A stretch of 64,000 nt of DNA. Origin: BOG-1155 sp963717985 (lineage in GTDB: Bacteria > Desulfobacterota > Syntrophorhabdia > Syntrophorhabdales > WCHB1-27). The DNA is taken from assembly GCA_963717985.1 (NCBI GenBank), contig CAVQYC010000002.1, positions 248,001-312,000 of the forward strand. Direction: 5' to 3'. Shown here one piece after another: positions 41,298 through 50,844 of this stretch. Under the pieces are notes generated by a model, which did not search any database, was not told the origin of the DNA, and saw nothing but the letters and a program-made list of their open reading frames with translations. The first letter of the stretch is position 1, and every line of letters starts with the position of its first letter. A program made the position numbers and the translations under genes.

Positions 41298-41373
41298 CCT
41301 TCAAAAAAGTGTGTTAAGATACGGGAGGTGAGCCCGGTCCGCGCATATCTTCAGCTCCACAGGGGAGAAAGAC

Positions 41374-42495
41374 ATGACAAAACTCTTTGAAACGACAACG
41401 CTCGGCAATATAGTGCTTGAGAACAGGTTCGTCCGCTCCGCCACCTGGGAAGGGTTGGCCGCACCCGATGGATGTCCGACTGAGAGACTCACGCAGGTGC
41501 TTGTCAACCTGGCTCGCGGCGGCGTTGGCTTGATTATCACGAGCCATGCCTATGTAAGCCGGGAAGGGCAGGCGGGACCCTTCCAACTGGGTATTTATTC
41601 CGACGACCTTATCGGCCCATTGCGGGAGATGACAACAGCCGTTCATGATGCGGGCGGAAAGATCGTCGCGCAAATCGCCCATGGCGGATGTGCGGCTGCT
41701 TCGCAGTTGACCGGAATCACGCCCCTCGGACCGTCGGCGATTGATAAAGACGGACGCTCGTACTGCGGTGAAATGACGCCGGATGACCTTGCCCGGCTGA
41801 CGAAAAACTTTGTCCGGGCCGCGGCCAGGGCGCAGGAGGCGGGATTCGACGGAGTCCAGTTGCATGCCGCCCACGGGTACCTGTTAAGCCAGTTCCTCTC
41901 CCCCCTGCAGAATAAGCGGCTGGATATCTACGGAGGGTCCCTGGAGAACAGGGCGAGGATACTTCTAGAGGTCTTCGAAGCCGCTAGGGCGTTGGTCGGC
42001 GATGCTTTCTGCCTTATGGTCAAGATTAACTCCGAAGACTTTGCAGACGGTGGTTTTACGGTCGACGAGATGCTGGTTGTTTCCGCCATGCTCGCAGACC
42101 GGGGCATCGACGCCGTCGAGATGAGCGGGGGTACCGTCCGTTCGCGGCATTATTCGCCTTCGAGGATGGGGAAAGCGGCCCGCATGGAAGGAGAAGCGTA
42201 CTACATCGAAGCCGCCCGCCGCTATAAAGAGAAGATCCGCGTGCCCCTGATGCTGGTGGGAGGGATACGCTCCTACGCCGTTGCAGAGAGGCTGCTTGCG
42301 GAAGGGACTGCCGACTACATCTCCCTCTGCCGCCCGCTGATCGCCGAGCCCGATCTTATCAGCCGTTGGAAATCAGGGGATAGAGAAGCGTCTGCCTGCA
42401 AGTCAGACAATCTCTGTTTTAAGCCGGGCATCGAAGGACGCGGCGTCTGCTGCGTCACCAGGGAGAAGCAGAATAGGAGCGCGAAGCGAGCCTGA
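41374..42495 (+). CDS. Old Yellow Enzyme-family NADH:flavin oxidoreductase
   Basis: A 373-residue single-domain FMN enzyme (TIM barrel). Motifs: RFVRSATWEG, IAQIAHGGCAA, GVQLHAAHGYLLSQFLSP...R.D.YGGS, and a C-terminal phosphate-binding LVGGIRS with LAEGTADYISLCRPLI. The C-terminus has several Cys (CKSDNLC, GVCC) but no complete iron-sulfur plus FAD module as in dienoyl-CoA reductases. It likely reduces activated C=C bonds with NAD(P)H. GGGGAGAAAG precedes the ATG. Monocistronic with a palindrome at its promoter. Confidence 0.92.
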   Translation: MTKLFETTTLGNIVLENRFVRSATWEGLAAPDGCPTERLTQVLVNLARGGVGLIITSHAYVSREGQAGPFQLGIYSDDLIGPLREMTTAVHDAGGKIVAQIAHGGCAAASQLTGITPLGPSAIDKDGRSYCGEMTPDDLARLTKNFVRAAARAQEAGFDGVQLHAAHGYLLSQFLSPLQNKRLDIYGGSLENRARILLEVFEAARALVGDAFCLMVKINSEDFADGGFTVDEMLVVSAMLADRGIDAVEMSGGTVRSRHYSPSRMGKAARMEGEAYYIEAARRYKEKIRVPLMLVGGIRSYAVAERLLAEGTADYISLCRPLIAEPDLISRWKSGDREASACKSDNLCFKPGIEGRGVCCVTREKQNRSAKRA

Positions 42496-42507
42496 AGCGT
42501 GGGCGCC

Positions 42508-42536
42508 TTGCCTGCCGGAGGTTTTCTCGTTATATT
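42508..42536 (+). promoter_or_regulatory. Predicted sigma-70 promoter of htpG
   Basis: TTGCCT (42508-42513) and TATATT (42531-42536) with a 17-base spacer. It is bracketed by a 9-bp inverted repeat GCGTGGGCG/CGCCCACGC (42497-42505, 42559-42567), which could mark a regulatory site. I found no clear sigma-32 consensus or CIRCE element. Confidence 0.45.
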
Positions 42537-42620
42537 AGTAGGGAACAAAATCGAAGGTCGCCCACGCGGTGCGCTCTTCGATATCTTTCATTGAAATGAG
42601 TGTGAGGAGGAGTAATACCG

Positions 42621-44528
42621 ATGACCGTAGAAACGCGAGAGTTTAAAACAGAGATCAAGCAGTTGCTCGATCTTATGATACATTCCCTCTATTCCCATAA
42701 AGAGGTTTTTTTGAGGGAGCTTATCTCGAATGCGTCCGATGCGATAGACCGCGCACGGTACGAGTCGCTCACGAATGCCGATATCCAGGAAAACGATAAG
42801 GAGTGGACGATCAGGATTACGCCGGATAAGGAGAAGATCGCTCTTACCGTGAGTGACAACGGCATCGGCATGACAAAGGACGAGGCGGTCGAGGCCCTGG
42901 GGACGATTGCACGCTCGGGAACCAAGGAATTCCTCCAGGCCCTGCGGGACAAAGATATCAAAAACAACCCGGAATTAATAGGCCAGTTCGGGGTGGGCTT
43001 CTACTCTTCCTTCATGGTTGCCGACCGGATTACGGTTCTTTCGAGGAAGGCGGGCTCGAAGGACCATATGGGCGTCAAGTGGGAATCGACGGGCGATGGC
43101 TCATTCACCGTCGAGGACATAGAGAAGAAAGGGAAGGGGACGGACGTGATCCTCCATCTGAGGGACGACGAGAAGCAGTACCTGGAAGAATGGGAGATAC
43201 GGGACGTTGTCCACCGCTATTCCGACTTTATCGAGCACCCCGTTGTGATGGAGGTGGAAAGGGAGAAACAGAGCGAACTGGACAAATCGAAAACCGTGAA
43301 GCTTAAGGAGGACCTGACGCTCAATTCGCGCAAGGCCCTCTGGCTGCGGGACAAGTCGGAGATCACGTCTGAGGAGTATACCCAGTTTTACGAGCACATC
43401 TCCCACGACCCGGAAGAGCCGCTCAAGGTGATCCACTACAAGGCCGAAGGCACGTCCGAGTTCACTGCCCTGCTCTACATCCCGAAGAGGCTCTCCTCCG
43501 ACGTTTTCCATAAGGACTACAAGATAGGCCCTATGCTCTACGTGAAGCGCGTGAAGATCATGGACCACTGCGAGGAGCTTATCCCTTTGTACCTCCGCTT
43601 TGTCAAGGGCGTGGTCGATTCTTCCGACCTGCCCCTCAATGTATCGCGGGAGATACTGCAAAACAACAGGCAGGTCGAGGTCATAAGGAACAACATCATC
43701 AAAAAGGTGCTTGAGACCTTCGACGAGCTGAAGAAGGACGCATACGAAGAATATCTCGCGTTCTACAAGCAGTCCGGCGCTGTGCTGAAAGAGGGCCTCT
43801 ACTACGACTTCGCGAGGAAGGAGACCATTGCAGACCTCCTCCTCTTTGCCTCCACGAAAGGCGAAAACGGGAGATTGAGGACGCTCTCGGAGTATGTGAA
43901 TGACATGAAAGAAGGGCAGGAGCACATCTACTATATGCCGGCGCCCTCTTTTGAAGAAGCGGTGAAATCGCCTTATCTCGAGGCGTTCCGGGCGAAGGAC
44001 TTCGAAGTCCTCATCATGCTCGACGAGGTTGACGACCTCGTGATGACCGGCTTTACCTACAAGGGAAAACAGATCAAGTCAATCGTCGCGGGAGACGTCG
44101 ACCTGGACAAGTCCGGGAAGGCGGAAAAGGAAAAGACACAGGAGAAATACCGGAAATTGATCGACCTGATCAAGGAAGAACTTAAGGACCAGGTAAAGGA
44201 CGTGCGCCTCTCGGGAAGGCTCCTGGATTCCGTGTGTCTCCTTGTGACCGATGAGGGGGGTCTCAACCCGCAGATGGAGAAGATCCTCAAAGCTATAGGG
44301 CAGGACGTGCCCGACAACAAGAAGATACTGGAGATCAATCCCGATCACGCGCTCTTTGCGGCGATGAACGCGCTCTGTGAGCAGGACAAAACGAGCCCTG
44401 TCCTCAAGGATTATATAAATCTCCTCTACGATCAGGCGCTCCTCCTCGAAGGATCGAGACCCAAGGACCCGGCGGCGTTCGCGAAGAGCGTGGCGAGACT
44501 GATGGTGGAGGGTATTAAAGGGGCATGA
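42621..44528 (+). CDS. htpG: Hsp90-family chaperone HtpG
   Basis: A 635-residue Hsp90. The N-terminal GHKL ATPase (1-215) has FLRELISNASDAIDR, DNGIGM, and the lid GQFGVGFYSSFMVAD. The middle domain contains GVVDSSDLPLNVSREILQNN with the catalytic Arg, and the C-terminal dimerisation domain runs from about 510. GAGGAGG precedes ATG 42621. Complete and typical in length (E. coli HtpG is 624). An IS1182 element inserted 140 bases downstream does not affect the frame. Confidence 0.96.
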   Translation: MTVETREFKTEIKQLLDLMIHSLYSHKEVFLRELISNASDAIDRARYESLTNADIQENDKEWTIRITPDKEKIALTVSDNGIGMTKDEAVEALGTIARSGTKEFLQALRDKDIKNNPELIGQFGVGFYSSFMVADRITVLSRKAGSKDHMGVKWESTGDGSFTVEDIEKKGKGTDVILHLRDDEKQYLEEWEIRDVVHRYSDFIEHPVVMEVEREKQSELDKSKTVKLKEDLTLNSRKALWLRDKSEITSEEYTQFYEHISHDPEEPLKVIHYKAEGTSEFTALLYIPKRLSSDVFHKDYKIGPMLYVKRVKIMDHCEELIPLYLRFVKGVVDSSDLPLNVSREILQNNRQVEVIRNNIIKKVLETFDELKKDAYEEYLAFYKQSGAVLKEGLYYDFARKETIADLLLFASTKGENGRLRTLSEYVNDMKEGQEHIYYMPAPSFEEAVKSPYLEAFRAKDFEVLIMLDEVDDLVMTGFTYKGKQIKSIVAGDVDLDKSGKAEKEKTQEKYRKLIDLIKEELKDQVKDVRLSGRLLDSVCLLVTDEGGLNPQMEKILKAIGQDVPDNKKILEINPDHALFAAMNALCEQDKTSPVLKDYINLLYDQALLLEGSRPKDPAAFAKSVARLMVEGIKGA

Positions 44529-44669
44529 CGCAACATTCTTCTTCCTTGGGCCGGCCGGACGACGGCCTGGAGGAATCGTGCAGGAGGATTGTAGCCTGTC
44601 CCCCTTGTCCTTTCCTTGTCGAGGAAAACGGACCTTTCGGAACAGCAATCGTTAACTTGACAAGAGATT

Positions 44670-46505
44670 CCTGAGAAGTAAGTGCCCTTTCTGAAAGGAA
44701 TCAACGCCACCCATCATTGTGCCACCACCATCGTGAAGGTGAACTTCTTAGGCAAGGACACGCTGACTATTTCGGCCAAGAATACCTTCACGCGAACACA
44801 AAGAGACGATATGCAGCCTTCCAGGGTCCTTTTTAAGGCCCAATGGGCCTTGGCCCACCTCTTTATGTTGCAGGCGATCAGCTTGCATGCCACGGCGAAG
44901 TATACTTTTGCCAGCCGGCGCACCCGAAGTCTGCCGATTCCGTGCGCTCGTTTCAATTCGGAGTTTGTTGCTTCGATCCCTGCGCGGATCTTATACCGGT
45001 CCTTCCATTCAGTTGTTTGCTGGACGGCGTACATCCGATCCCTCAGGCGAAGCTCGGGGGTGATCTCCAGACGAAAATCCCCGACCGTGTCACGGGCATT
45101 GCAGCCTTTCAGACGATGGTTGGGAGCCCGCACCGGACATCGATCGAGCATCGTGCACGATCGACAGAGGTTTCCGTCAAAGATCGCATGGAGAGAACGG
45201 CGGGTGCTGTTGTTGCCGCTCAGTACGCGATGGTCTTTGGGACTATGGCCCATGGGACATGTAGTTACCAAACCTTCCGGGTCGAAGGAGAAAAGGTCTC
45301 TGCCCACGATATCGTCGGAGAGCCTGCTCCGGTTTACCGGAGTAATGAATTCGATGCCTTGCTCTATGACCTTCGACGCTGAAGGAACAGATGGATAACC
45401 GCCGTCGGCAAAAAGTGTTTGAGGCTTACACCCGGCAGCGTCAAGCCGTTCGATGACCGGAAGGGCTTTGCCGATGTCGGACCTGGCAGCGCCGTGCACC
45501 TCATAGTCGGTGATGATTTCGGTTTTTCCGGTATTCTTGCACGTCTCCGTAATATGAAGGCTGTATCCCGGTCCTTTATGTCCGCAGGACGCATCCGGAT
45601 CGTAGGGGGATTGAAGGGCGGCTCCTTCGCTCTTTTTCTTCACCTGAACCTTGGACGAATCCGAGGAGTTGTCCTGTACGAATTCGCATTGTTCCGAGAA
45701 AAGGCGGTTAAGCAATTGATATGGCTCATTGCCTGTAAGTCCATCATCTTTCTCAAAGATAACGATAAGGTCGTAAAGATACTGAGCCAGTTCTTGCAGC
45801 TTGACGGTTTGCTCAGCCGGACCCAATCCGAACCAGCCTTCGGAGTCACGTGAATGCCACTCCAGAATTGCCTTCGGGACTGTCGACAATTGATCTTCAT
45901 TCAGACTCTTGAGAAACTGGGTAAGCGTGTTTGAGAAGAGCGCCAACCTGCCTCGTACACGAATATTTGAGATGATATGGGTAGAATCAAGCCGCTGGCT
46001 GGAGGACGAGAGGCCAAGTTTGCTTATCGCTGAATCTCTGATATTGTCGAATATACCGCGAACCAGCTTCATCTCAGGGTCTTTGGCCGCCAACCGCCTG
46101 CGGAACTCTACAAGAGAGCGACGGGAAAGATAGTCTTCTTCATCGCTGACATCCAACGCATAGCGCCACCGGATGTCAAAGCTGAATTCGTCCAGGGCCT
46201 CCTGATCGCTCAAGTCGTTCCACTCCTGCAGGAGACACAGGCCCAAAAGACGCGCAACGCTGAAATTGGGACGGCCTGTTGTGCCGTACAGCATCGCATA
46301 GCGATCTTCGTTTCTGAACAAGACTGGAAATACCTCGCCTCTAAACAGGTGAGCCCAAGAAGACTCAAGACGGTTCCGCAAAGAGGGAGACACCTGCGTC
46401 TCCACGCCGAGTAGCTTTTGTTGAGGTGGTGTTCTCTTATACATGACATATTCTATCATTGTATGTAATTAAATACAATAGTTTTTTCGGGAGTTACTTC
46501 TCAGG
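44670..46505 (-). mobile_element. IS1182-family insertion sequence, apparently intact
   Basis: 1836 bp delimited by 12-bp terminal inverted repeats: CCTGAGAAGTAA (44670-44681) and TTACTTCTCAGG (46494-46505). It carries one full-length transposase gene. I could not identify a convincing target duplication; flanking bases are AGATT on the left and GATCA on the right. It lies between htpG and a PAS-domain gene and does not interrupt a recognisable ORF. Confidence 0.85.
44714..46459 (-). CDS. IS1182-family DDE transposase
   Basis: A 581-residue transposase: an N-terminal DUF772-like domain (FRNEDRYAMLYGTTGRPNFSVARLLGLCLLQEW), catalytic Asp in RLDSTHIISN, second Asp in TLFADGGYPS, and Glu in GIEATNSELKRAHGIGRLRVR, plus a Cys-rich insertion (CPMGH, CRSCTMLDRCPV). 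The frame is uninterrupted. An alternative ATG at 46444 (MYKRTPPQQK) matches the usual start of the family. It mediates movement of the surrounding IS. Confidence 0.93.
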   Translation of the reverse strand: MIEYVMYKRTPPQQKLLGVETQVSPSLRNRLESSWAHLFRGEVFPVLFRNEDRYAMLYGTTGRPNFSVARLLGLCLLQEWNDLSDQEALDEFSFDIRWRYALDVSDEEDYLSRRSLVEFRRRLAAKDPEMKLVRGIFDNIRDSAISKLGLSSSSQRLDSTHIISNIRVRGRLALFSNTLTQFLKSLNEDQLSTVPKAILEWHSRDSEGWFGLGPAEQTVKLQELAQYLYDLIVIFEKDDGLTGNEPYQLLNRLFSEQCEFVQDNSSDSSKVQVKKKSEGAALQSPYDPDASCGHKGPGYSLHITETCKNTGKTEIITDYEVHGAARSDIGKALPVIERLDAAGCKPQTLFADGGYPSVPSASKVIEQGIEFITPVNRSRLSDDIVGRDLFSFDPEGLVTTCPMGHSPKDHRVLSGNNSTRRSLHAIFDGNLCRSCTMLDRCPVRAPNHRLKGCNARDTVGDFRLEITPELRLRDRMYAVQQTTEWKDRYKIRAGIEATNSELKRAHGIGRLRVRRLAKVYFAVACKLIACNIKRWAKAHWALKRTLEGCISSLCVRVKVFLAEIVSVSLPKKFTFTMVVAQ

Positions 46506-46690
46506 GATCACAAGATAGCAGTGTCCCCTTGGCCTTTCCGAGAAACTGTGGAATCGGACTGCCTATTCTGTTAAAATAGCCCATCAAGCGGCCTCGGGCT
46601 TGATTTGTTTCTGTCGCAATTTGGATTCTGGCTGTTTTCATGTATCTTTGACAGATGTGTTTGTAAATCGATAGCGCGAGGAGGACCGAC

Positions 46691-47875
46691 ATGGAAAATC
46701 CTGACAAGTCAAAACAGCAACTGACCGAACCGACTCAGGAAGGAAACAAAGGCGGGGATAAGTCCGTAGCAAGTACCTTCATTGATTCCACGACCCTCAT
46801 CAGCAGATCCTACGTTTATGATTTCGCGAGCGAAGCCTACTGCCGGGATCATGGAAGGAGCAGAAAAGACGTCGTTGGCAACTCGGTGGCACATGTTTGG
46901 GGGGAAGCAAACTTCAGAAAATTCATCAAGAAACATCTGGACCAATGTTTTGCCGGCAACGTGGTGCGTTACGAAAACTGGCTGGAATTTCCCGGACAGG
47001 GGCCAAGATACTACCGCGTTTTCTATTCCCCCTACTTCAACGTCGACGGTCAGGTTACCCATGCGGTGGTGGCCTCTCTGGACATCACCGACCTCAAGAG
47101 GGAAGAAGAGTTGCTGGAGAAGAGCGAGCCCGGCTTCAGGACGATCCTGAAAGGCATGCAGTACGGGGTCTTCACCTTTGATACGGAAGGACGGTTTACC
47201 TTCGTGAATGATGTGGTGGCCAAGAGGGCAGGGTATCCGCGGGAATGGTTTGTGGGAAAAAGCTTGTTTGACCTGGTCCGGCCACAGGAGCGGGAGACCG
47301 TTCGAGGCCATTTCAGAGCTTCGGTGCGGGGAGAACGGGTACCACCCTACGAATTTGCCTACCGAAGGGCGGCAGACGACATAGCATGGGTGCATATCAG
47401 CACAACGGCCTTGCGGGAAGGGGGTCGCATAGTCGGCGTCCTCGGCGTCCTCCGGGATATCACGAAACGCATACAAACCCAACAGGCCCTCAAGGAAAGC
47501 GAAGAGAAGTACAGGACACTTTTCGAGGACTCAAGGGATGCCATATTCATCACCGACGGAGAAGGAAGGCTCACCGATGTGAACCGCTCTTTTCTGACCC
47601 TGTTCGGGTATACAAAGGAGGAGACCAAAGGGCTGCGTGCGGTCGACACGTACGTCAACCGGCAAGATTGCGGAACGTACGTGAAGGCAATTAAAGAACA
47701 GGGTTTTGTGGATTACTTGGAAGTGAAGTTGAAGAAGAAGGACGGAACGGTGATGGACTGTTTGCTCAACGGAACACCACTACGGGGCGCTGATGAGACT
47801 ATCCAGGGCTATCACGGCATTGCGCGAGAGATCAAACAGGCAAGAAGAAGTGGAGATGGCCTTACGGGACAATGA
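46691..47875 (+). CDS. Triple-PAS sensory protein, C-terminal output apparently lost
   Basis: A 394-residue soluble protein made of three PAS domains (about 28-138, 145-262, 268-385), each with a PAC motif. There is no kinase, GGDEF, HTH or other output. GAGGAGG precedes ATG 46691. After the last PAC motif the frame ends in ARRSGDGLTGQ, but the other frames continue with coding-like remnants: EEVEMALRDNEHQ in one and INELKSSVRDLVD in another (to 47919), which look like the coiled coil that joins PAS arrays to HTH or kinase modules. I infer a frameshift plus 3' deletion. Confidence 0.75.
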   Translation: MENPDKSKQQLTEPTQEGNKGGDKSVASTFIDSTTLISRSYVYDFASEAYCRDHGRSRKDVVGNSVAHVWGEANFRKFIKKHLDQCFAGNVVRYENWLEFPGQGPRYYRVFYSPYFNVDGQVTHAVVASLDITDLKREEELLEKSEPGFRTILKGMQYGVFTFDTEGRFTFVNDVVAKRAGYPREWFVGKSLFDLVRPQERETVRGHFRASVRGERVPPYEFAYRRAADDIAWVHISTTALREGGRIVGVLGVLRDITKRIQTQQALKESEEKYRTLFEDSRDAIFITDGEGRLTDVNRSFLTLFGYTKEETKGLRAVDTYVNRQDCGTYVKAIKEQGFVDYLEVKLKKKDGTVMDCLLNGTPLRGADETIQGYHGIAREIKQARRSGDGLTGQ

Positions 47876-47925
47876 ACATCAATGAGTTGAAAAGCAGCGT
47901 CAGGGACCTAGTTGACTAACGTGCC

Positions 47926-48582
47926 CTATCCTTCCTCCTCCTGCCGGACTGCCTCCCCGTAGCGGCCCACCCATTGAAGGAGTTGGTCGAGGGAGGCCTG
48001 ATCGAAGGCCCTCTGCCTCCGCGATACCTGGCGGAGCCTGTCCATCGCCTGCCTCAGGTCTTCAAAGAGGGGGCTGCACGGCCTGTTGCCGGCCAGTCTC
48101 CGTGCCACGTGGTCGCAGAAATAGGGGGCGAACCGCTCAGCCTCGGCGCAATATATGCGCAGGGTCGGCGGGCCGCCTGTTGCACGGGCAACCCCGCACT
48201 CCATGAAGCGGTTGAAGAGGCCGACCCACGCCTCTACCCCCTCCATCCCGGCCGTGCCCCTGGCGATGTCGCGGACCTGTTTGAACATGCGGTGATTTAT
48301 TACCTGCCATATGATATCCCGCTCCGGTCGCCCGTTTTTCGCCAGTTCGGCGGCGAGGCCTATCTCGCCGGGGTCGAGGTCGGCTAAAAGCTCGGGGTAG
48401 CCGGCCAGCCGGAAATACGCGCTGAAGGCGTCCCGGAAGCCCCGTGCCGCCCTTTTTGCCGATTCCACCAGATCCGTATGAAAACGGAGCAGGTCGTGGT
48501 GATACGTGAGTCGCTCATACCGGCCGCGGGAAGGCATCTCACACAACACGTGGCCGAAATAATAGGTACCCGAATAGGACAA
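47926..48582 (-). CDS. Hypothetical protein
   Basis: About 218 residues, mostly helical and Arg/Leu-rich, with the segments LTYHHDLLRFHTDLVES and RMFKQVRDIARGT. I recognise no family. The start TTG 48582 is proposed because AGGGAGG sits five bases upstream; ATG 48537 would be shorter with a poorer site. It ends just after the decayed PAS gene on the opposite strand. High arginine content and codon use are ordinary for this genome. Confidence 0.5.
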   Translation of the reverse strand: MSYSGTYYFGHVLCEMPSRGRYERLTYHHDLLRFHTDLVESAKRAARGFRDAFSAYFRLAGYPELLADLDPGEIGLAAELAKNGRPERDIIWQVINHRMFKQVRDIARGTAGMEGVEAWVGLFNRFMECGVARATGGPPTLRIYCAEAERFAPYFCDHVARRLAGNRPCSPLFEDLRQAMDRLRQVSRRQRAFDQASLDQLLQWVGRYGEAVRQEEEG

Positions 48583-48815
48583 GGCCGCCTCCCTTGCCTT
48601 AGTATACCATACTCTTATCAAGGTCTACACGGTCTTTTTCGATCAGCCCAAGCCGGCTTTCAGGAAGGCAAAAGCAACGACGCCGCCTGCTCATGCACAA
48701 GACCGAGGATTGAAAAGCGGTATCGATGGCCGACGGAAAGCACACGATGAGGACGCGTGCCCGACGTGATCGTCCGGACGGTCTGCCGTCGTCTCCATCC
48801 CTTCCAATCTTCTTC

Positions 48816-48844
48816 TTGACAGAAGCGGGCTCCTCCTGTTTGAT
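48816..48844 (+). promoter_or_regulatory. Predicted promoter of the enoyl-CoA hydratase gene
   Basis: TTGACA (48816-48821) and TTTGAT (48839-48844), spacer 17. It is 34 bases before ATG 48878, with GAAAGGAG as ribosome site between. Confidence 0.5.
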
Positions 48845-48877
48845 TGATATGTATACAGACGGCTGAAAGGAGCGCAC

Positions 48878-49666
48878 ATGGAAAAGGTGGATCTTCTCTA
48901 CCAGGTTGAGGGCAATGTGGCATCCATCACCCTCAACCGGCCCGAGGCGAAGAATGCATTTAGCAGCAATATGATAGGGCTATGGCGGGACTCCCTCGAA
49001 AGGGCCCGTGCAGACAGCAGTGTGAGGGTCGTTATCCTCACGGGAAACGGCGACACCTTCTGTTCGGGGGGTGATATACGTGATATGGCCGAGGGAAAGC
49101 TCAAGTCATGGGACATGAAAAACTTTCTCTGGGAGGGGGTGCACCGGATCGTCCTGGCCATGGAGGACCTCGATAAGCCGGTGATCGCGGCCGTGAACGG
49201 CGCCGCCATGGGGGCGGGCCTCGATATGGCTCTGATGTGCGACATGAGGCTGTGCTCCGATAGGGCGCGGCTCGGGGAATCTTACATTCTTATGGGACTT
49301 GTGCCCGGGGATGGCGGGGCGTTCTTCCTCCCAAGGCTGGTAGGGGTCGCGAAGGCAATGGAGCTTCTCCTTACGGGCGAGGCCATCGACCCTGGAGAGG
49401 CCTTGCGCATAGGGCTCGTAAACCGCGTGGTGTCCCACGAATCGCTTATGGACGAGGCAATGAAGCTGGCCCGGAAGATCGCGGCCATGCCGCCCCAGGC
49501 GGTCAGGATGATGAAGCGAGCCGTCTATCAGTCCCTGGACTGCACCCTGCGGACACACCTCGATTACGTCTCATCCCAGTTGTCCCTTCTGTCAGAGACA
49601 GAGGACCATCGGGAGGCAGCGCGTTCGTTCCTGGAAAAGAGAAAGCCGCTTTTTACGGGGAGGTGA
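48878..49666 (+). CDS. Enoyl-CoA hydratase/isomerase (crotonase) family protein
   Basis: A 262-residue crotonase. CoA/oxyanion-hole segments are NRPEAKNAFSSN, FCSGGDIRDMAEG and NGAAMGAGLDMALMCDMR; the later LGESYILMGLVPGDGGAFFLPRLVG region carries one of the catalytic Glu positions. The C-terminal trimerisation helix is complete. It could act in beta-oxidation or aromatic/CoA-thioester degradation; the sequence does not specify. It is a single-gene unit with its own promoter. Confidence 0.9.
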   Translation: MEKVDLLYQVEGNVASITLNRPEAKNAFSSNMIGLWRDSLERARADSSVRVVILTGNGDTFCSGGDIRDMAEGKLKSWDMKNFLWEGVHRIVLAMEDLDKPVIAAVNGAAMGAGLDMALMCDMRLCSDRARLGESYILMGLVPGDGGAFFLPRLVGVAKAMELLLTGEAIDPGEALRIGLVNRVVSHESLMDEAMKLARKIAAMPPQAVRMMKRAVYQSLDCTLRTHLDYVSSQLSLLSETEDHREAARSFLEKRKPLFTGR

Positions 49667-49764
49667 GGGGGCATAGTCCTTTCGTCAACTTTTGTAAATC
49701 CCCTTATGAAATGCTTGCAAGAGAAGGGAATCTGGATAGAGGTCGTGAAAGGGTTGGCGAAGAA

Positions 49765-50730
49765 TCAGATGCCGAAGGCATCCCTTAGCGCGGCCGCCGC
49801 TGTATCGAGGGCCTGCTGCCTGCTCCGGGACGATTTGAAGAGGAGGAGAAAGGCATGTATCATGTCTTCATAGCAGACGCATTTTGCCAGGACCCCCGCG
49901 TCCGCCAGCCGCAACACGTAAGCTTCTCCGTCGTCTCTCAGGGGATCGCAGCCCGCGGTGACCACAAGGGCGGGGGGGAGAAGGGAGAGGTCCTGGGCGA
50001 GAAGGGGGGAGACGTACGGGCTTGACCAGTCTTTCTTCTCGGGCACATACATGGCCCTCGCACCCTCCATATCGCGGCTGCTGAGGAAAAATCCCTCGTC
50101 GAAGTCTTTTGCCGATGCTGTCGTGGAATCGGCGAGGTTCGTCGCAGGGTAAAAAAGGGCTTGAAAAGTAATGGCCGGTCCTTTCCGGTCTCTGGACATC
50201 ATGGTGAGGGCGGCGGCCAGGTTGCCGCCCGCGCTTTCCCCGCTGAGGGCGATGCGCGTCGGATCCGCCCCCGGCACGCGGCCGCGCTCCGCCACCCAGA
50301 GAAGGGCCGCATAACAATCTTCCGGTGCAGCGGGATAGGGATGCTCCGGGGCGAGCCTGTAGTCCACCGAGACGGCGATGCACGGCGTCCTCTTCGCCAG
50401 GGAGAGGCACGTGTCCTCTTCCGTATCGAGGTTTCCGAGCACCCATCCGCCGCCGTGAAAATAGAGGAGGACGGGCAGCGGCCTGTCTCCGGCGGGCGTG
50501 TAGACGCGGATAGGTATGGCCCCTCCCGGCCCCGGTATCGTCATGTCCGCGATCTTCCCTGAAAAGTCCGTTCTCTCTACCTTTGTTACCATAGAAAGCA
50601 CAAACTGTCTCATCGCTTTATAGGAAGTGACGGAGATGGCGGGGCCGGGCGTTTTTCTTAGCTGGCTCAAAAAGGCCTTTACCTCAGGCGCAAGTCTGCT
50701 GAAGCATTCCTCGCCGCGCGTCGTGTTCAT
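49765..50730 (-). CDS. HSL-type alpha/beta-hydrolase (esterase)
   Basis: A 321-residue esterase of the hormone-sensitive-lipase group: oxyanion HGGGW, nucleophile Ser in GESAGGN, Asp in CDPLRDDGEAY and His in DMIHAFLLLF. GAGAGGAGAAC before the ATG at 50730 decides the start. There is no signal peptide, so it acts in the cytoplasm on short acyl esters; the natural substrate is unknown. It is downstream of the acetolactate-synthase-like gene on the same strand, separated by a 144-bp palindromic element. Confidence 0.9.
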   Translation of the reverse strand: MNTTRGEECFSRLAPEVKAFLSQLRKTPGPAISVTSYKAMRQFVLSMVTKVERTDFSGKIADMTIPGPGGAIPIRVYTPAGDRPLPVLLYFHGGGWVLGNLDTEEDTCLSLAKRTPCIAVSVDYRLAPEHPYPAAPEDCYAALLWVAERGRVPGADPTRIALSGESAGGNLAAALTMMSRDRKGPAITFQALFYPATNLADSTTASAKDFDEGFFLSSRDMEGARAMYVPEKKDWSSPYVSPLLAQDLSLLPPALVVTAGCDPLRDDGEAYVLRLADAGVLAKCVCYEDMIHAFLLLFKSSRSRQQALDTAAAALRDAFGI

Positions 50731-50844
50731 GTTCTCCTCTCTGGTGCTCTTTGAGCCCAGCATTGCTTATAAATGGCACAAGGATTACTGGTTCAGCTTA
50801 TATTAGCCGGGCAACAGTACAATGTCAACAGCCGGAAAGGGAAG

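Noticed and set aside
44592..46539. Similar 24-base flanks (TAGC..TGTCCCC..CCTTTCC) on both sides of the IS1182 element
   Set aside because: Only about three quarters of positions agree without gaps and the segments lie 55 and 11 bases from the IS ends, so this is not a target duplication; probably chance or a common low-complexity motif.
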